Positions 1-11,894 of a stretch of DNA of 64,000 nt are shown here, in pieces. The notes under the pieces are model-generated. The model was not told the DNA's origin, made no database searches, and saw only the letters and a program-made list of their open reading frames with translations. Position numbers and translations under genes: made by a program. Numbering within the stretch: position 1 is the first letter of the stretch; every line of letters starts with the position of its first letter. This DNA comes from Sternotherus odoratus (taxonomy: Eukaryota > Chordata > Testudines > Kinosternidae): NCBI GenBank assembly GCA_032164245.1, contig JAVMKO010000003.1, positions 39,496,890 to 39,560,889 on the forward strand, given 5' to 3'.

Positions 1-384
1 CAAAAACCAGTAGAAGAGCATTTCAACCTCCCTGGCCATTCTGTTAAAGACTTGAAGGTGTCAATTTTAAAAGAGAAAAACTTCCAAAACAGACTCCAAC
101 GAGAAACTTAGGAACTGGAATTAGTTTTCAAATTGGACACTATCAACCAAGGGCTAAACAGAGATTATGAATGGCTTTGTCATTACACTAATTGATTGAA
201 TTTTCCTATTTAAATTCCCTTCAAAGATTCTTATCACCTGTCAGACACAGATCCACTACAAAAGGTTTTTTTCTCCTGCTGATAATGGCCCATTCAAATT
301 AAACATCCTCTTAGAATTGGTATGGGTAATGTACAACCTTGTTTTGCTTTCTGTGTATATAAATACATCTTACTTCTGTTCCAT
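1..384. other. Unassigned intergenic sequence
   Basis: AT-rich, with no open frame of note and no repeat I recognise. Confidence 0.4.
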
Positions 385-482
385 TCTTTGCATCCAATGA
401 AGTGGGCGATAGCACACGAAAGCTTATGCTGAAATAAACTGGTTAGTCTCTAAGGTGCCACAAGTATTCCTCGTCTTATTTA
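385..482 (+). repeat. Short interspersed repeat, 'cgaaagcttatgct...gtgccac' family, partial copy
   Basis: It contains cacgaaagcttatgct, ttagtctctaaggtgccac and a cctcgtctta tail. The same ordered motifs recur at 8837-8967, 32964-33169, 35974-36145 and 60945-61074. I recall the family as abundant in turtles and crocodilians but do not assign a name. Confidence 0.75.
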
Positions 483-2690
483 CAGATTATCAAAGTGATT
501 TTTTTCTGGCCTCGTATTCAGTGCATTCATTGAGTGGCCTATTAGAACAACAATGAGTATTATGGTTGAGTGGTACAAGAAAAAATTACAATAGAGATCT
601 GCCATTGGCACCAAAATTGTTGGGCATGCTGCTATGTAACCATCACCTCAGGGAAAAGTGCATACAAACGCATTATATTGTGGTTATCTGTGTAACTCTA
701 GATGTCAACAGACCATGAAATCTTTCCTCCTGTGAATGAGAGAGAGAAATAAACTCCTGGAAGCAAAGACTAATTGTTATTGTGACTGAGTGCATTTGGC
801 TGGGCCCTGATCCAAATGTCAGGTACTATTGTAACTCTTGGAGTGATGCACAGAAGCAAGAGGATGAAAGGAGCATTTCAGAGGCAAGGGGATTCCCTGT
901 AGAGGTCTGGGAAGTTGTTGGCATTGCCCCAAACTTCAGCAGGAATCTGCTGAATCTAGGGCTGAGCAGCTGGATGACTGGTATCTGCAGCATACCACTG
1001 CTGTGTCTGCCTTTACAGACTCTTTAGTGTATTGGCAGGGATGTACCCCAGACCCTGTTTTATGCAGTCTCCATTTCAGAGCTTAGTCCCAGAGGATTTT
1101 TAGAATGGCAGGTGACATAGTCACCAACAGGGGTATGTCTATAAGCAATGTGCAGAAGCTGGTTTTCATTAAAATGTACAATCATCTGTCTCCATGTGAT
1201 TATTGCTACTGACATACTGCTACTACTCCATTGTGATGGCACCACTTGACACAATTGCTTGCCCACATAATGCCTTGCTTCATGGCCAGAGGCCCTCTGG
1301 GTAATAATGAGGTAGCACCACATAAATCTGTGGGTGACACTTTGCAAGGTGTTTCCATAGGAAACCATTCCTATGTCAGTCAATATCCCCTGACTACCTA
1401 GTCATACTCAAGGCATCCAACAGTATGCATGGGTCTGGCACTACACCTGATACATCACCTGGCTCTAGATCTAGCTGCTACCTCTCCTGTCCCACGTCAC
1501 CCAATTACTTCTTGTACCTTTCTACTGTTGGTCATTTCCTTTGTTTTTATATCTGGGGAAGTAGATTCTTCACCTGCATAAACTTCTTCTTTCCCTTTCA
1601 ATACCCAGCCCACAAGCAACTTTCAAAATGGTTGTGGGAGCTTTTCCAGTGCAAAGACTTCTGCAAGAACTGTCTATATCCTCATGAGTGTTCAAGACAC
1701 ATTTGCTTTCCATGAACATTCCCTGTGGCTAAAAATCATGCCCTAGAATGTAAGGAGAAAAGCAAATAAAAGGGATGTCATGAATAACAGAAAATCACAT
1801 TGGGTGGGAAGTGTTTTGTCAAACACTAGTGTCTGCACCTTCATGAACAGCACGGCACCCACAGCAGAGTCTGAGGGGTACTTTCAGATTTTTTTAATGA
1901 GTGCATGTGTAGCTAGTGCAAGTTACAATACTCCAGAGAGCATTTTGACCTAAACTTACTGAAAATCCATGGTGCTGGAGCAGTACTCATGCAGTGCTGA
2001 GTGTAACCCACATACCTAATAGGGAGATGTCTCTTCAAGAGATCCAGTTGCGGGGTGGGTAGGAATGAGTTGTGTCTGGGTCATTGTGGCTAAGCAGATG
2101 CACAATTAGCACTCCACATCCAGAAGTTTCTGGAATTGGGTGTGGTAGTTTTGGGTATGTTCAATAGGTTCCCTGCAGCTGGATTCAGACTCCATAAGGA
2201 CAAGCCATCCTTGGGCAGCTGCTTTCCAAAAGACCATGTGCCCTGCGTGAGTTGGGAGAAGCTGAGCCCAGGAGCAAAAAACAGTCTGTTTTCCCTAATT
2301 CTGAGCATTTTGCAGCAGGTTAGTTATATTATTAGCCCTCCAACAGGGAGGCCCTGGCAGTGTTAATTATAAAAAGGGGAAACTGGGAGGGAAAAATTAT
2401 TTTTTATTTTAATTCTGTATTTTGAATGTTTGATTTTAGCCAAACTGTTTTAGTTAAATTGTCTCAACTAGTACATGATTCACCAACTTTTATTTAATTG
2501 TTAATGGGGAAAGAGTCATTTATATTTTGCTAGTCTCAGTTTTGTATTTTCTTGTAACCTTTTTTTAAAAAAAAAATCTATAAACTTCACTGAGTGGTTG
2601 GTTAATCAGGTAGCTGATGGGCTCACTGTGATTTCAGCAGAGGAGGAGGTGAAGGAAGAGTGTGCATGGATTCCAACTGAAGATTTCTAC
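483..2690. other. Unassigned intergenic sequence
   Basis: No supported gene. ORFs at 782-1027, 1060-1383, 1425-1715 and 2136-2366 show no recognisable protein features, and overlapping frames on both strands argue against coding. Confidence 0.4.
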
Positions 2691-2699
2691 AGGCAGTTG

Positions 2700-2885
2700 G
2701 AGGGAAGATGTAGCTTTTGACTCAGTAGACTGTATAGATTTGGTAGTAAAAGCCTAACTGAGACACAGGCTCATGACCAACTAGAGCTATGGGAAGCGGC
2801 AACCGGCAAATGTAAACAAACTGTCTAGTGGCCTGCCAGAGGATTACCCTGACGGGCCGCAGGTTGCCAACCACTGGTCTAGACA
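2700..2885 (+). repeat. hAT-type repeat fragment (same family as 7881-8209)
   Basis: It shares gggaagcggcaac, aaacaaactgtctagtgg, ttaccctgacgggccgc and ggttgccaaccactgg with the complete element at 7881-8209. The left half is missing. Confidence 0.65.
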
Positions 2886-2974
2886 GACATTGGGTGGATA
2901 TATTCTTGTACTTGCCCAAAATGTGCCATTTTCCTTAACTTTATCTGCTACTAAAAGAGTCCCTCATAGCCTTA

Positions 2975-3302
2975 CAGTAGAAACTCAGAGTTATGAACCT
3001 CACTGACCAGTTGGCCACACATCACATTTGGAACTGGAAGTCCACAATCAATCATCAGCAGAGACAAAAAAAAGGGGGGAAAGGCAAAATACAGAACAGT
3101 ACTATGTTAAACTTAAACTAATAAAAAAAGAAAGGGAAAGAAGCCTTCTTCTTCTGCCCAGTAAAGTTTCAAAGCTATATAAGGCCATGTAAAATTGTAA
3201 ACTTTTGAAAGAACCACCATAACGTTTTGTTCAGATTTTCCAAACATTTCAGTTACGAACAACCTCCATTCCCAGCATGTTCATAACTCTGAGGTTCTAC
3301 TG
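2975..3302 (+). mobile_element. Tc1/mariner (Tigger-like) MITE with TA duplication
   Basis: The inverted ends are cagtagaaactcagagttat and ataactctgaggttctactg, flanked on both sides by TA (2973-2974 and 3303-3304). The interior is AT-rich and non-coding, including an A/G run at 3066-3083. The CAGTAGAA start and TA target fit the pogo/Tigger group; family-level naming is uncertain. Confidence 0.75.
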
Positions 3303-3367
3303 TACTTTATTTAGAACTATTATTATTGTTTCTATAATGCGTTTGATGGAGCTTGCTGAAAATCAGT

Positions 3368-3640
3368 GATTTATTATGTAATACAGGAAAGCTTAAAGGT
3401 GAATCTTAGTGTGAATCTCCATTGATTTAACATATAATACAGAGAAGCTTAGCATGTTTTTCTGTTGTAAAATTATATTGATTTACTGTACAATATACAG
3501 AAGCTTGTGGTGTAACTTTATTGTGAGACCCTCATTCACTTGCAATACCATGAAGCGGACTGTGTAAGTTTGCAGTGAAACACTGATTTAGTAGGGAACA
3601 TAGAGGATTTCATTGTGCGGCTCTGTTGTGAAACTCTAAT
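3368..3640 (+). repeat. Degenerate minisatellite, five units of about 56 bp
   Basis: Units start at 3368, 3424, 3480, 3537 and 3585 and measure 56, 56, 57, 48 and 56 bp. Four begin gattta; the first three contain aatac/atac followed by aagctt. Most end in a tgtga/tgtaa stretch followed by a ctc-att or cact motif. The units are well diverged, so the array is old. Confidence 0.75.
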
Positions 3641-3782
3641 ATACTGCCGTGTGCTCAGTGGGCCCTGCTGTAGATTAAGATTGGACTTTAGCAAACTATC
3701 AGGGCTGCCAAGTGGTAAGAACTGTCTGCAGCCAATGAAATATCTAAATACAAAAAGAGCCTCCAGAGGATCTCATCTAGTT

Positions 3783-4119
3783 CAGTGTTCCCTGAACTGT
3801 TTGGTGTGTAGAAAAGTTTGGGGGGGTGCAGTGGGGCCTGGCCAGCCCCCACAGGGGATGGGGAGACAGTGCCACTCAGCCCCACTCTGCCCTCAGCTCT
3901 GCTACAGCCTTGCCCCCCAGACCCAGCCACAGCTCTGGTCACAGCCTGGCCCCACTCTGAGCCCTGGCATGGCTCCTGAGCCCAGCCCTGGCCTGGCTCC
4001 CAGATGCAGCTCCAGCCCCACTCCTGCCACAACTCCTGACTGCAGTTCCTGGGGCAAGGGGCATGGACAGGTTCCATTATGGGTAAGGGATGGTGATGGA
4101 AAAAAATTGGGAATCACTA
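3783..4119 (+). mobile_element. hAT non-autonomous element
   Basis: The left end is cagtgttccctgaa and the right end ttgggaatcacta, imperfect inverted ends. Near-identical 8-bp duplications flank it: atctagtt (3775-3782) and atctagct (4120-4127). The interior is GC-rich and produces spurious ORFs on both strands. Confidence 0.7.
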
Positions 4120-4127
4120 ATCTAGCT

Positions 4128-5706
4128 TAAACCACATTAGTCATTAATTCTCTCAATAAGATACTATCGGAAAAGGATCACTTTCTTCAAAGGATCCATA
4201 TTACTAAATCATAGCCCCACAACTGTGCATGGCCTGTAAAATCCCTAAGCTTTGTAAGGCCTTAGACACATCCAATATTTTAAAAGCATGTTATAGTTTG
4301 AACTGACTTATAAACTGATACACAGCATTTCAACTGAATGGACTCTTGTTCTGGGGATGTCTTGTTACCTCAGGGCATGGCTGACATGCTGAGGAAAGAT
4401 GTAGGTATCTAAAATTTTGCTATGTGATATATAAATAAGTTGGTAAGCATCAATTTGGCCCCCATCCTGCATCAAATCAAAAGTTCAGAAAGGAAAGAGG
4501 TAAAAAGGTGGCTGTCACACTGAGAGGCATAGATATATGGCAAACAATTCTCCTCTTTTTCCTTCAGCTGCTCACTTCTGCAGGAGGTAATTCTAACCCT
4601 GCAGGTGAGTTTGAAGGATTGTGGTCTCTGTATGTTTCAATGCAAGTTTTACATCCCTCTTTAAGATAGCCCCAGTAACGTCTTGCACAAGTGAGGTGAG
4701 GGTGGAGCAAGGTGCATTGTGAAGTCATAAGGAGGGGGAGAGCCTCTAAATTCCACTAGAGGATATTCAGCTGCAGTCTTAACATGCGGGAAAAGTTTAT
4801 AAACTGGCTGAGTCGATTTTCCTCATTGTTTCCAGAAAAAAAAATGTTCCTCTGTAACTGAAACCACACGTGAAAAGTTTCACTGCAAAAAATATTATTC
4901 TTCTAGATAATTATAAGCATGTGGAAACAGGGAGGAATATACAATAATTTATAGCTTTTGCAGATCTGAAACTATTGAGGAGGTGCCATAAAAATCTTGA
5001 GATCTACCTTTACAGCAATATTTTCAACTCTTAGAATGGGTAATTAATAGCACCCAGTGTATACGGAATTATCTATTTATGTAACCTCCCCTTTTGCATA
5101 CAAAACCTGCCCAATGAAGCACTTGTGGTGCTGTACAACACAACTTTAACAATACAATATAATAAAAAATATAGCATTCTGTCCTTTTAAAATATACTTT
5201 AAAGCTCACGGAGAGGTCATTATTTTAATAAAAGGAAAAAGATGGACTGGAATTATATTCTATACAGGTTCTTATACTGCCCTTATCACCGAAGTGCACC
5301 TTCCAGTAGTGCATTAAGCAGTGTGAGTAATATCTGCCCTGTGTCACTCATTCTCTCTCTCTCCTCAGGGGAGAACTGTGTGTGCTGTGGAGTGTTTTGT
5401 TTTGGCAGGGTTTTGGTTTTGAGGTGCTTGCAGTTTTAAATATTTAGGGTGCTATGTGTTAGAGAAGGTAAGGTCAAAGACATGCACCTTGCCCTTAGAG
5501 TGGATGGAAGGCGGTGAGGTTTTTGATGGTCCTGTCAGAGTTTGTTCCACAGTCTTGATTTAGCTCCCATCTTTAACAGGCTGCGAGCAATAGAGCAGAT
5601 CTAATGAGAGAGATATCATATGGGAACTACAAAAACTGAGCTTTTAAGTCACAAGGACATGTGTTGTTGCAAGTCATTACAGAATAAATGACGGCACAAT
5701 TGATAT
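4128..5706. other. Unassigned intergenic sequence
   Basis: AT-rich with no supported gene or recognised repeat. Confidence 0.4.
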
Positions 5707-5815
5707 AAATTATATATATACAAATACATATATATATACACACATATATACACACATATATATATACACACATATATACATACACATATATATATATATA
5801 CACACACACACATAT
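5707..5815. repeat. TA/CACATA microsatellite
   Basis: Interrupted runs of tatata and cacatatata make up this stretch. It produces an artificial Tyr/Ile/Val ORF on the minus strand. Confidence 0.95.
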
Positions 5816-7872
5816 GTAAACATATTTACTGTATAGGATGTAGGGTTATCATGTTACCTCAATACACGGGAGTGTCTGAATTTTAATATAATAATTACAG
5901 TAATACTTTAAGACTCCTTCAAGTACTACTTTGTATCATACAGTGAAAAGGTTATGCAATCTCAGCAGTAAACTAAGCCAAACTAATCAAATGTCATAAA
6001 ACACAGATTATATATTAGCTTTGGTATTTCAGGTTACTCATTTTCAAAAATGATTTTATTTTATACAAAGTGGCATTTTCCAGTACATCATGAAAGCCTG
6101 CAATAGGTGTTGAGCTACCATAGGAATGTTCAGTTTTAGAGTACACTGCTGCCCCCTGGCTTGAGTATAAAACAAGACTGTATGTTTACTAGTGAACATG
6201 GGATCAGTAACTGACATATTTGAGAAATATTATTTATAAATCAAATCCAATTTTCATTACTCATAAATCAAAAACTATGGTTTTAAGTATAGTACTGCAA
6301 AATTCAAAATGAGTTACTATGTGCATGTTACCCTATGTTACACTGTAAATTTTCTTTTTTTTTCCTGCCACTTTATATCACAAAATAGATCAAAAGAAGA
6401 TGCAATAAGAAGGCATAAGATACCATTATTGTTCACTGCATATCAGCAAACTTACTTGTGCAGTCATAACACAGTCACACAATATGATTTCAATGCATCC
6501 TGGTATTTCATTACTGGATGTCTCTATTCGAAACTGTGTGCCAGTTGTTCTGTTTCACCAGCATTTTTTTCCATTAGCATGTCTTCTTCCCCTTCTCTTT
6601 AATATTTTTTCAGATTACAACATGTGCACATTTTTCATACACTGCAGATAACTATGGTGCACATGAGTTTCAATATATACTGTATATATATTTCAGCATG
6701 CGGTATGTGTTTCACAGCAGTTGCTCGACATTTCTGATATATACTGCATAGAATTCTCATTAGCACCAATGTGAGTTACTAATCAAAATTACTGTGCAAA
6801 ATCTTTGTCCATTATTCGACAGTTAGGGGCCAAATATACTTTATATTACACTGGTGAAAACCAGTCCTTGACACAAATTTGGAGTTTTCTCATATTTATT
6901 CCAGCGTAACTGAAGGTATAATTGCCCTCTCAAATATTATAATATTTTGCATTGTATAATGCACTGAAAGTGTATAGTATATACATATGAACTAGCTATG
7001 AGGTCAATATCAGTAAAATACAGCTTGAGGAAGAGTTCACTAATAGGAAAAAAAATTCCCTTTGACTTGAAAAACTAGCCTCCAGTTTAAAATTGACATA
7101 AGGAAAGTGCATGGATATCATTCATGGCCAGTGAAATAGTGTTTTGTGAGAGATCTGTTCCCATTACCTGCCAAAGATCTGCCAGTGGATCACTCTCTCT
7201 CTACTAAATCAGATCTCCCACCAAAGTCAATGGCTTGTACATGCAGCTTCAGGTCAACGTTTGCCTTCCCCCACTGTAATAAAAACCAGTAATATAAACT
7301 GCCTCCCTGCATTCAAATACACTTTTTAAAAAGACCTACTGTCATGGGATGGTGAGGCAAACAGCTAAAACAGGTTCAAAAATGGTTCTGATGTTTATAT
7401 AGATATAAATTCTACTGCCATTGAAGTCAATGGGAGCTTTGCTGCTGATCACCACAGGAGCAATATCAGGGACCTAGCGTGTATAGGTATGTAACCAAGA
7501 ATACAAATGACCCCATCACTACTGCTGCAGCAAGGGCATAAGATGATCCCATGACAGGGTGAGGCAGGACTATTCCTCGTTTGTTACAGTATGGTACAAT
7601 TAGGGACAGAATACAAAAGCCTATGTTTCATCCAGCATTAGTCACTGTCAAAGAAAGGAGTCTGTTCCCATTAAAATGAATGGTAAAGCTGCGGTTGATG
7701 CAAAATCAAGCCCCAGCTCACTGATGTATCCTAGTAGGTCGATGTCTATATTCTTTGTATTTATTTTATAGACTTTTAAACATTTTAACATGTCTTTGGG
7801 CACTCATGCTTCCAGTCAGAAGTATTTTTAAAAGTTTTTTCAATTATGGTTCATTTAAAGAAAGTTAGGTCT
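5816..7872. other. Unassigned intergenic sequence
   Basis: No supported gene. A ccattgaagtcaatggga motif at about 7418-7436 belongs to an old dispersed repeat seen elsewhere in the window. Confidence 0.4.
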
Positions 7873-7880
7873 GCTTAGAG

Positions 7881-8209
7881 TAGGGATCGGCAACCTTTGG
7901 CATGAGGCCTGTTAGGGAAATCTGCTGGCGGGCTGTGACTGTTTACCTGCAGTATCCTCAGATTTGGCCAATCGCAGCTCCCACAGACCAAGGCTCACCA
8001 TTCCCGACCAATGGGAGCTGCGGAAAGTGGCAGCCAGCATATCCCTCGGCCCGTGGCACTTCCGACAGCCCCCATTGGCTGGGAATGGTGAACCATGGCC
8101 TATGGGAGCTGCGATTAACCAAACCTGTGGACGCTACAGGTAAACAAACAGTCACGGACTGGCAGCGGATTTCCCTGACGGGCCGCATGACAAAGGTTGC
8201 CAATCCCTG
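7881..8209 (+). mobile_element. hAT MITE with 8-bp target duplication
   Basis: The terminal inverted repeats are tagggatcggcaacctttg and caaaggttgccaatccctg. Flanks gcttagag (7873-7880) and gcctagag (8210-8217) are an 8-bp duplication with one mismatch. The interior is partly self-complementary (aatgggagctgcgg against cccattggctggg). Both strands give ORFs that are by-products of the palindrome. Confidence 0.85.
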
Positions 8210-8339
8210 GCCTAGAGGAACTGCTGTCATCAGGTTTTCTTATCTTTTTCGGGGTTCAAGGTAGAGTGAATGGTCCCTTACAATATGTGCTAACTACTTA
8301 TGATAAACAATCTGTTCCACCTTGCTTTTAGCTGTGACA

Positions 8340-8495
8340 CTCTGAGTACCTTTCCCAGACCTGAAGAAGAGCTCTGTGTGGCTCGAAAGCTTGTCTCTCT
8401 CATCAACAGAAGTTGGTCCAATAAAAGATATTACCTCACTCACCTTGTCTCTCTAATAACCTGGGACCAACATGGTTACAACTACACTGCATAAA
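8340..8495 (+). repeat. Short interspersed repeat, 'aagttggtccaataaaagatatta' subfamily
   Basis: Ordered motifs cctgaagaagagctctgtg, cgaaagcttgtctctct, agaagttggtccaataaaag and ctgggaccaacatggctac recur at 19845-20030 and, reversed, at 14450-14560. Confidence 0.75.
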
Positions 8496-8836
8496 GAACT
8501 CGTTTCAGGTGAAGCAAGTGTGGCCATTTTTTTTTCCTTTCTGAAGTATGTGCATGAAAACTTGGTCATGAGATGTGAAGAATTTAAAATCAAAATAAGA
8601 CTCCATTTGGGAGAAACACATCAGATTTTTAAAATAGTTTAGAACAAGCAACCATCACATTATTTTTCATACATTGTACTCAGGGTACAAAGTTTATTAA
8701 GTATGCAATGGTTCATATTGCTCTTACCCCTCAGCCTGCATTTCTGGACTTTCTGTTTCAAAAGGGAAAAAAGGATCATCAGATAAAATGGTGATGTAAA
8801 TTCATATGTAGGGACTTTTCTTTTATACACTATGCC

Positions 8837-8967
8837 ACTGAGAATCAGAGAGGTAGCCATGTTAGTCTGGAATAGCAGAGGTAACAAAGAGTCCTGTGGC
8901 ACCTTAAAGACTAACTATAAAGTTTTGAAGCATAAGCTTTTGTGGGCTAACACCCACTTTGTCGGAT
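8837..8967 (-). repeat. Short interspersed repeat, 'gtgccacaggactctttgt' family, monomer
   Basis: Read on the minus strand it runs gcatccgacaaagtgggt, cataagctt-type core, ggtgccacaggactctttgt and ends ggctacctctctgattct. This is one full monomer of about 130 bp. A 23-bp direct duplication (tttgtctttgttacctatgc) follows at 8967-9013. Confidence 0.85.
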
Positions 8968-9447
8968 GCTTTGTCTTTGTTACCTATGCCACTTTGTCTT
9001 TGTTACCTATGCCATTGAGGACAACTTGGAAACTCCTTAGTATGCAGATTTTAGATAAGATACACTTATAACTCCCTTTGGTATGTAAATAATATTTTCT
9101 ATTAACTGAATTCTACTACATGGTGAGAATTAAGTATAAAAGCAATGTGCCTGTGGTAACAGGAGTCTGTTCTCCCTTTAACATTGTGGCAAGGAAGCAA
9201 TATAAAATTAAATTCATTAGGTCCTGTCTCTTGGGAATTCTGTTTTTGGCCTGCATACTGAATGCAATGTTATGTTATTGCAAAATCCATTAGAACCCAC
9301 CAAGTGCATCATAACTCATTTTCTTTTTGTGGTTATTACAGGGTAATAATAAGTTAATGTGGTGTAGTGGCGTGATAGCACACTGAATGTGGAACCACCA
9401 GAATGAAAAATCCATACTTCTGCACTGAACTTTCCCAAGTTCTCACC

Positions 9448-9504
9448 TAGGGTGACCAGATGTCCCCCGTCCTGATTTTTCATACTTCCTGTCTGGTCAC
9501 CCTA
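9448..9504 (+). mobile_element. 57-bp hAT micro-element
   Basis: The ends are tagggtgaccaga and tctggtcacccta. They are flanked by perfect 8-bp duplications ttctcacc (9440-9447 and 9505-9512). Only about 30 bp lie between the inverted repeats. The ends resemble those of the 3.1-kb element at 36439-39587. Confidence 0.85.
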
Positions 9505-9512
9505 TTCTCACC

Positions 9513-10439
9513 CTAGGAAGCAGGCCCAGTGATAAGTAGCACTGTTGTGCTAGGAACAAGAAAGAGAATGAAACCAACAGTGTCTCTGCACATTTTAAAA
9601 TGAAAAATGTGGCCAGTGGTGTGGCCAGACAGCTACCTATGTACCAGAGGAATGGAGAGAGCAACTCAGTCCAAATTTTATAAGGGTTTTCATTGGATGG
9701 TCTAACAGAGGTTGAGTTCATATATGGGCTTTTGAATCTGAATAGTTTAGCCTGTTGCAAAGATAAGGATCATTTGCAAAACGTAGATCTAGATCTGACT
9801 TCAGATTTTGAAGACTTCCAAAATGTGTGGTTTTCACTTCACAGCTATCTCCCATTTAAACTTTTTAGGATCACTTCTCATTTTAGAGTTTAAATAAATG
9901 AAGCAAAATCATGCCTAATGTAGCACCATTGGCCTAGTGCATTTACTTTAATATAAATGTTGTATCACATTATACATGTAATTTAAAATTTGAACCAATA
10001 TAATTAATAAATTGGTTGATAAAGTCATTAGTACTACACAGTGGGAAACTTCTGGTACAATGTTATTGAAGGAAAGGGAGAGAGGGTAACCCATCGGTAG
10101 TAAATAAAGGCATGCATGTGTCAACCTTTAAATCAAACAGTCAGGAGAGACACTGACAGGGTCTTGGTTCTTCCCCATAGATGGCCATAAAATTCACTCA
10201 GGAATTTAAATGTGATTGAGCTGGAGCACACCAGAAAGTATTGATTAGTGCTGTGTAAGAGCTTGCTAATTCAATTTGGGGTTTAAAATAGAGGACAGCC
10301 CTGATATCGAGAGATACATGAGAGGTACGCACAGAAGAGATAATACAGAGAACAAAAGTAACTCCAACCCCTGCCATTTCCAGCACGTTGCTTCTCCTTC
10401 ACATCATCTCCCACTGCTTGTCCTCAGTCAGACTCTATC
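9513..10439. other. Unassigned intergenic sequence
   Basis: AT-rich, with no supported gene. Confidence 0.4.
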
Positions 10440-11450
10440 CCTCTATGTTATCACTATCTACTACCCCGTCTCCTCTCCTTCCACTATCCTCTCTGGTTTT
10501 GACAGTGACTTTCCCTCTCTCTTCTCACAATTTCCTTGTCTTCATCCTTTGTGACTTCAACTTTCACCCTGATGTCCGGTCCAATCCTTTATCCTCTTGC
10601 CTCTTTACCACCATTTCCTCATTTGATCGTCAATCCTGGATTAACTCCCCCTCTCATGAAAATTGCCAGTCCTTCATGGGTGGTGTGTGAATTGCCTGTT
10701 GGGGGAGGCTAGCCCCCAGTCCTTCCCCTTCTACCAAAGGCCTTGCCCCTCCCCATCCCGCTGGAGTCCAGATCACCCTCACTGGAGCCATTTCCCGCCC
10801 CCCAGCGCCAGGCTACCCAATTGCCCCCAGCCACAGACACCCCCAGTACCAGAGTGCTGAGTGGCTGGTGTGGCCCCAACTGCCCCCAGTGCCTGGCCCG
10901 ACCCTTGTCCCAGCTGCAGGCTAGTCCTCGCCAGCCAGAGTCCCAGAAGAACAGGGGGAAAGCAGCAGGAGATGGCCAGGGTGTGGGGTATGGGTGGGGC
11001 CACCCAGGGCAGTTTGGGGAGGCTCAGCCTCCCTTGGCCTGTGATACCCACCGCCCATGCATTGCTCCAACCTTATCCTTACTGAGTACTGTTTTAAACC
11101 TGCTGCCTTGTACTTGTTCCTGCTGCTCTTGTTCTTTCTACCTACCATTTCATTTCCTTTAACTCAGCCTGCTCACCCCCTCCACCTCCCCATCAGTCTA
11201 CCTGGCCCTTCTGTAATCTCCAACCAATTAATACCCCTAATTTATACATCACTCTCAGCCTCTTTCTCCTTTCTCTCAACTTCCACCTCTCTGATTCAGA
11301 TGTTGGTTCCTTCTACTCCACACTGTCCTCCACCCATGACTCCTTTGTTTTGCTTTTCCACCAAAATGTTCATCATTCTAGTCCTCCTCTTGACATTCAC
11401 CCAGTATCTGATTCCTCAGCTCCAGCTTTCAGGGTACACTGCACACTTCT
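10440..11450 (+). mobile_element. L2-like LINE ORF2 fragment interrupted by a GC-rich repeat
   Basis: Pyrimidine-rich sequence at 10440-10660 encodes a decayed stretch around CDFNFHPDVRSNPLSS, which resembles the GDFN motif of a LINE apurinic endonuclease. The similar-style sequence 11070-11450 appears to continue it. The interval about 10670-11060 is a GC-rich insertion with loosely inverted ends (catgggtggtg and caccgcccatg). The clade (L2 or a relative) is uncertain. Confidence 0.55.
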
Positions 11451-11459
11451 GAAGAAAAT

Positions 11460-11894
11460 CCCATAACCATGCAGAAGGTGAGGAAAATGGAAAAATAGGA
11501 ACAAGATGTTCCCTCCCTGCTATTCCTGTTTTCCTTCATCTTCCTATTACTTTTCCTTATTTTGACCATTGTCCTTTCACCTTTTCTTCTCATCATTTCT
11601 CCAGCAGGATCATTCTTGATTAAGGTTTTCTTAGAAATTAGAATAAAAATTAAAAGCCTCTTAGCACTATTTCATAAACACCAGTTCCCCAGTCTGTTGA
11701 GTCCACCCCTACAGGAACATGCAGTCACTGCCTACTATATTAAAAAATGAGATGGAAGGGGGAAAACATCAGTAAACATTTATAAATAGTTCTAATTTCC
11801 AATTATGTTTTTCTATTAATCTTTAAGCATTTACACAGCATTACTTCAGATTTAATTTTCTCTACCAATTAGAAGATGGGTTTTTTAATTGATT
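11460..11894 (-). other. LGSN 3' UTR and downstream flank
   Basis: This is AT-rich sequence after the LGSN stop. No AATAAA lies close by on the minus strand. ATTAAA occurs at 11889-11884 (too near the stop to be useful) and at 11856-11851, a possible weak poly(A) signal. The true transcript end cannot be fixed from the sequence. Confidence 0.4.

Noticed and set aside
3615..4130. 171-codon plus-strand ORF
   Set aside because: Most of it is the GC-rich interior of a hAT element with its own target duplication. The Pro/Ser-rich translation is compositional.
5627..5809. Minus-strand ORF rich in Tyr, Ile and Val
   Set aside because: It is a translation of a TA/CACATA microsatellite.
7339..7557. 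12-bp perfect inverted repeat ctgtcatgggat / atcccatgacag, 219 bp apart
   Set aside because: No target duplication is visible, and the ends only resemble LTR tips (TGTCAT/ATGACA). Too little to call an element.
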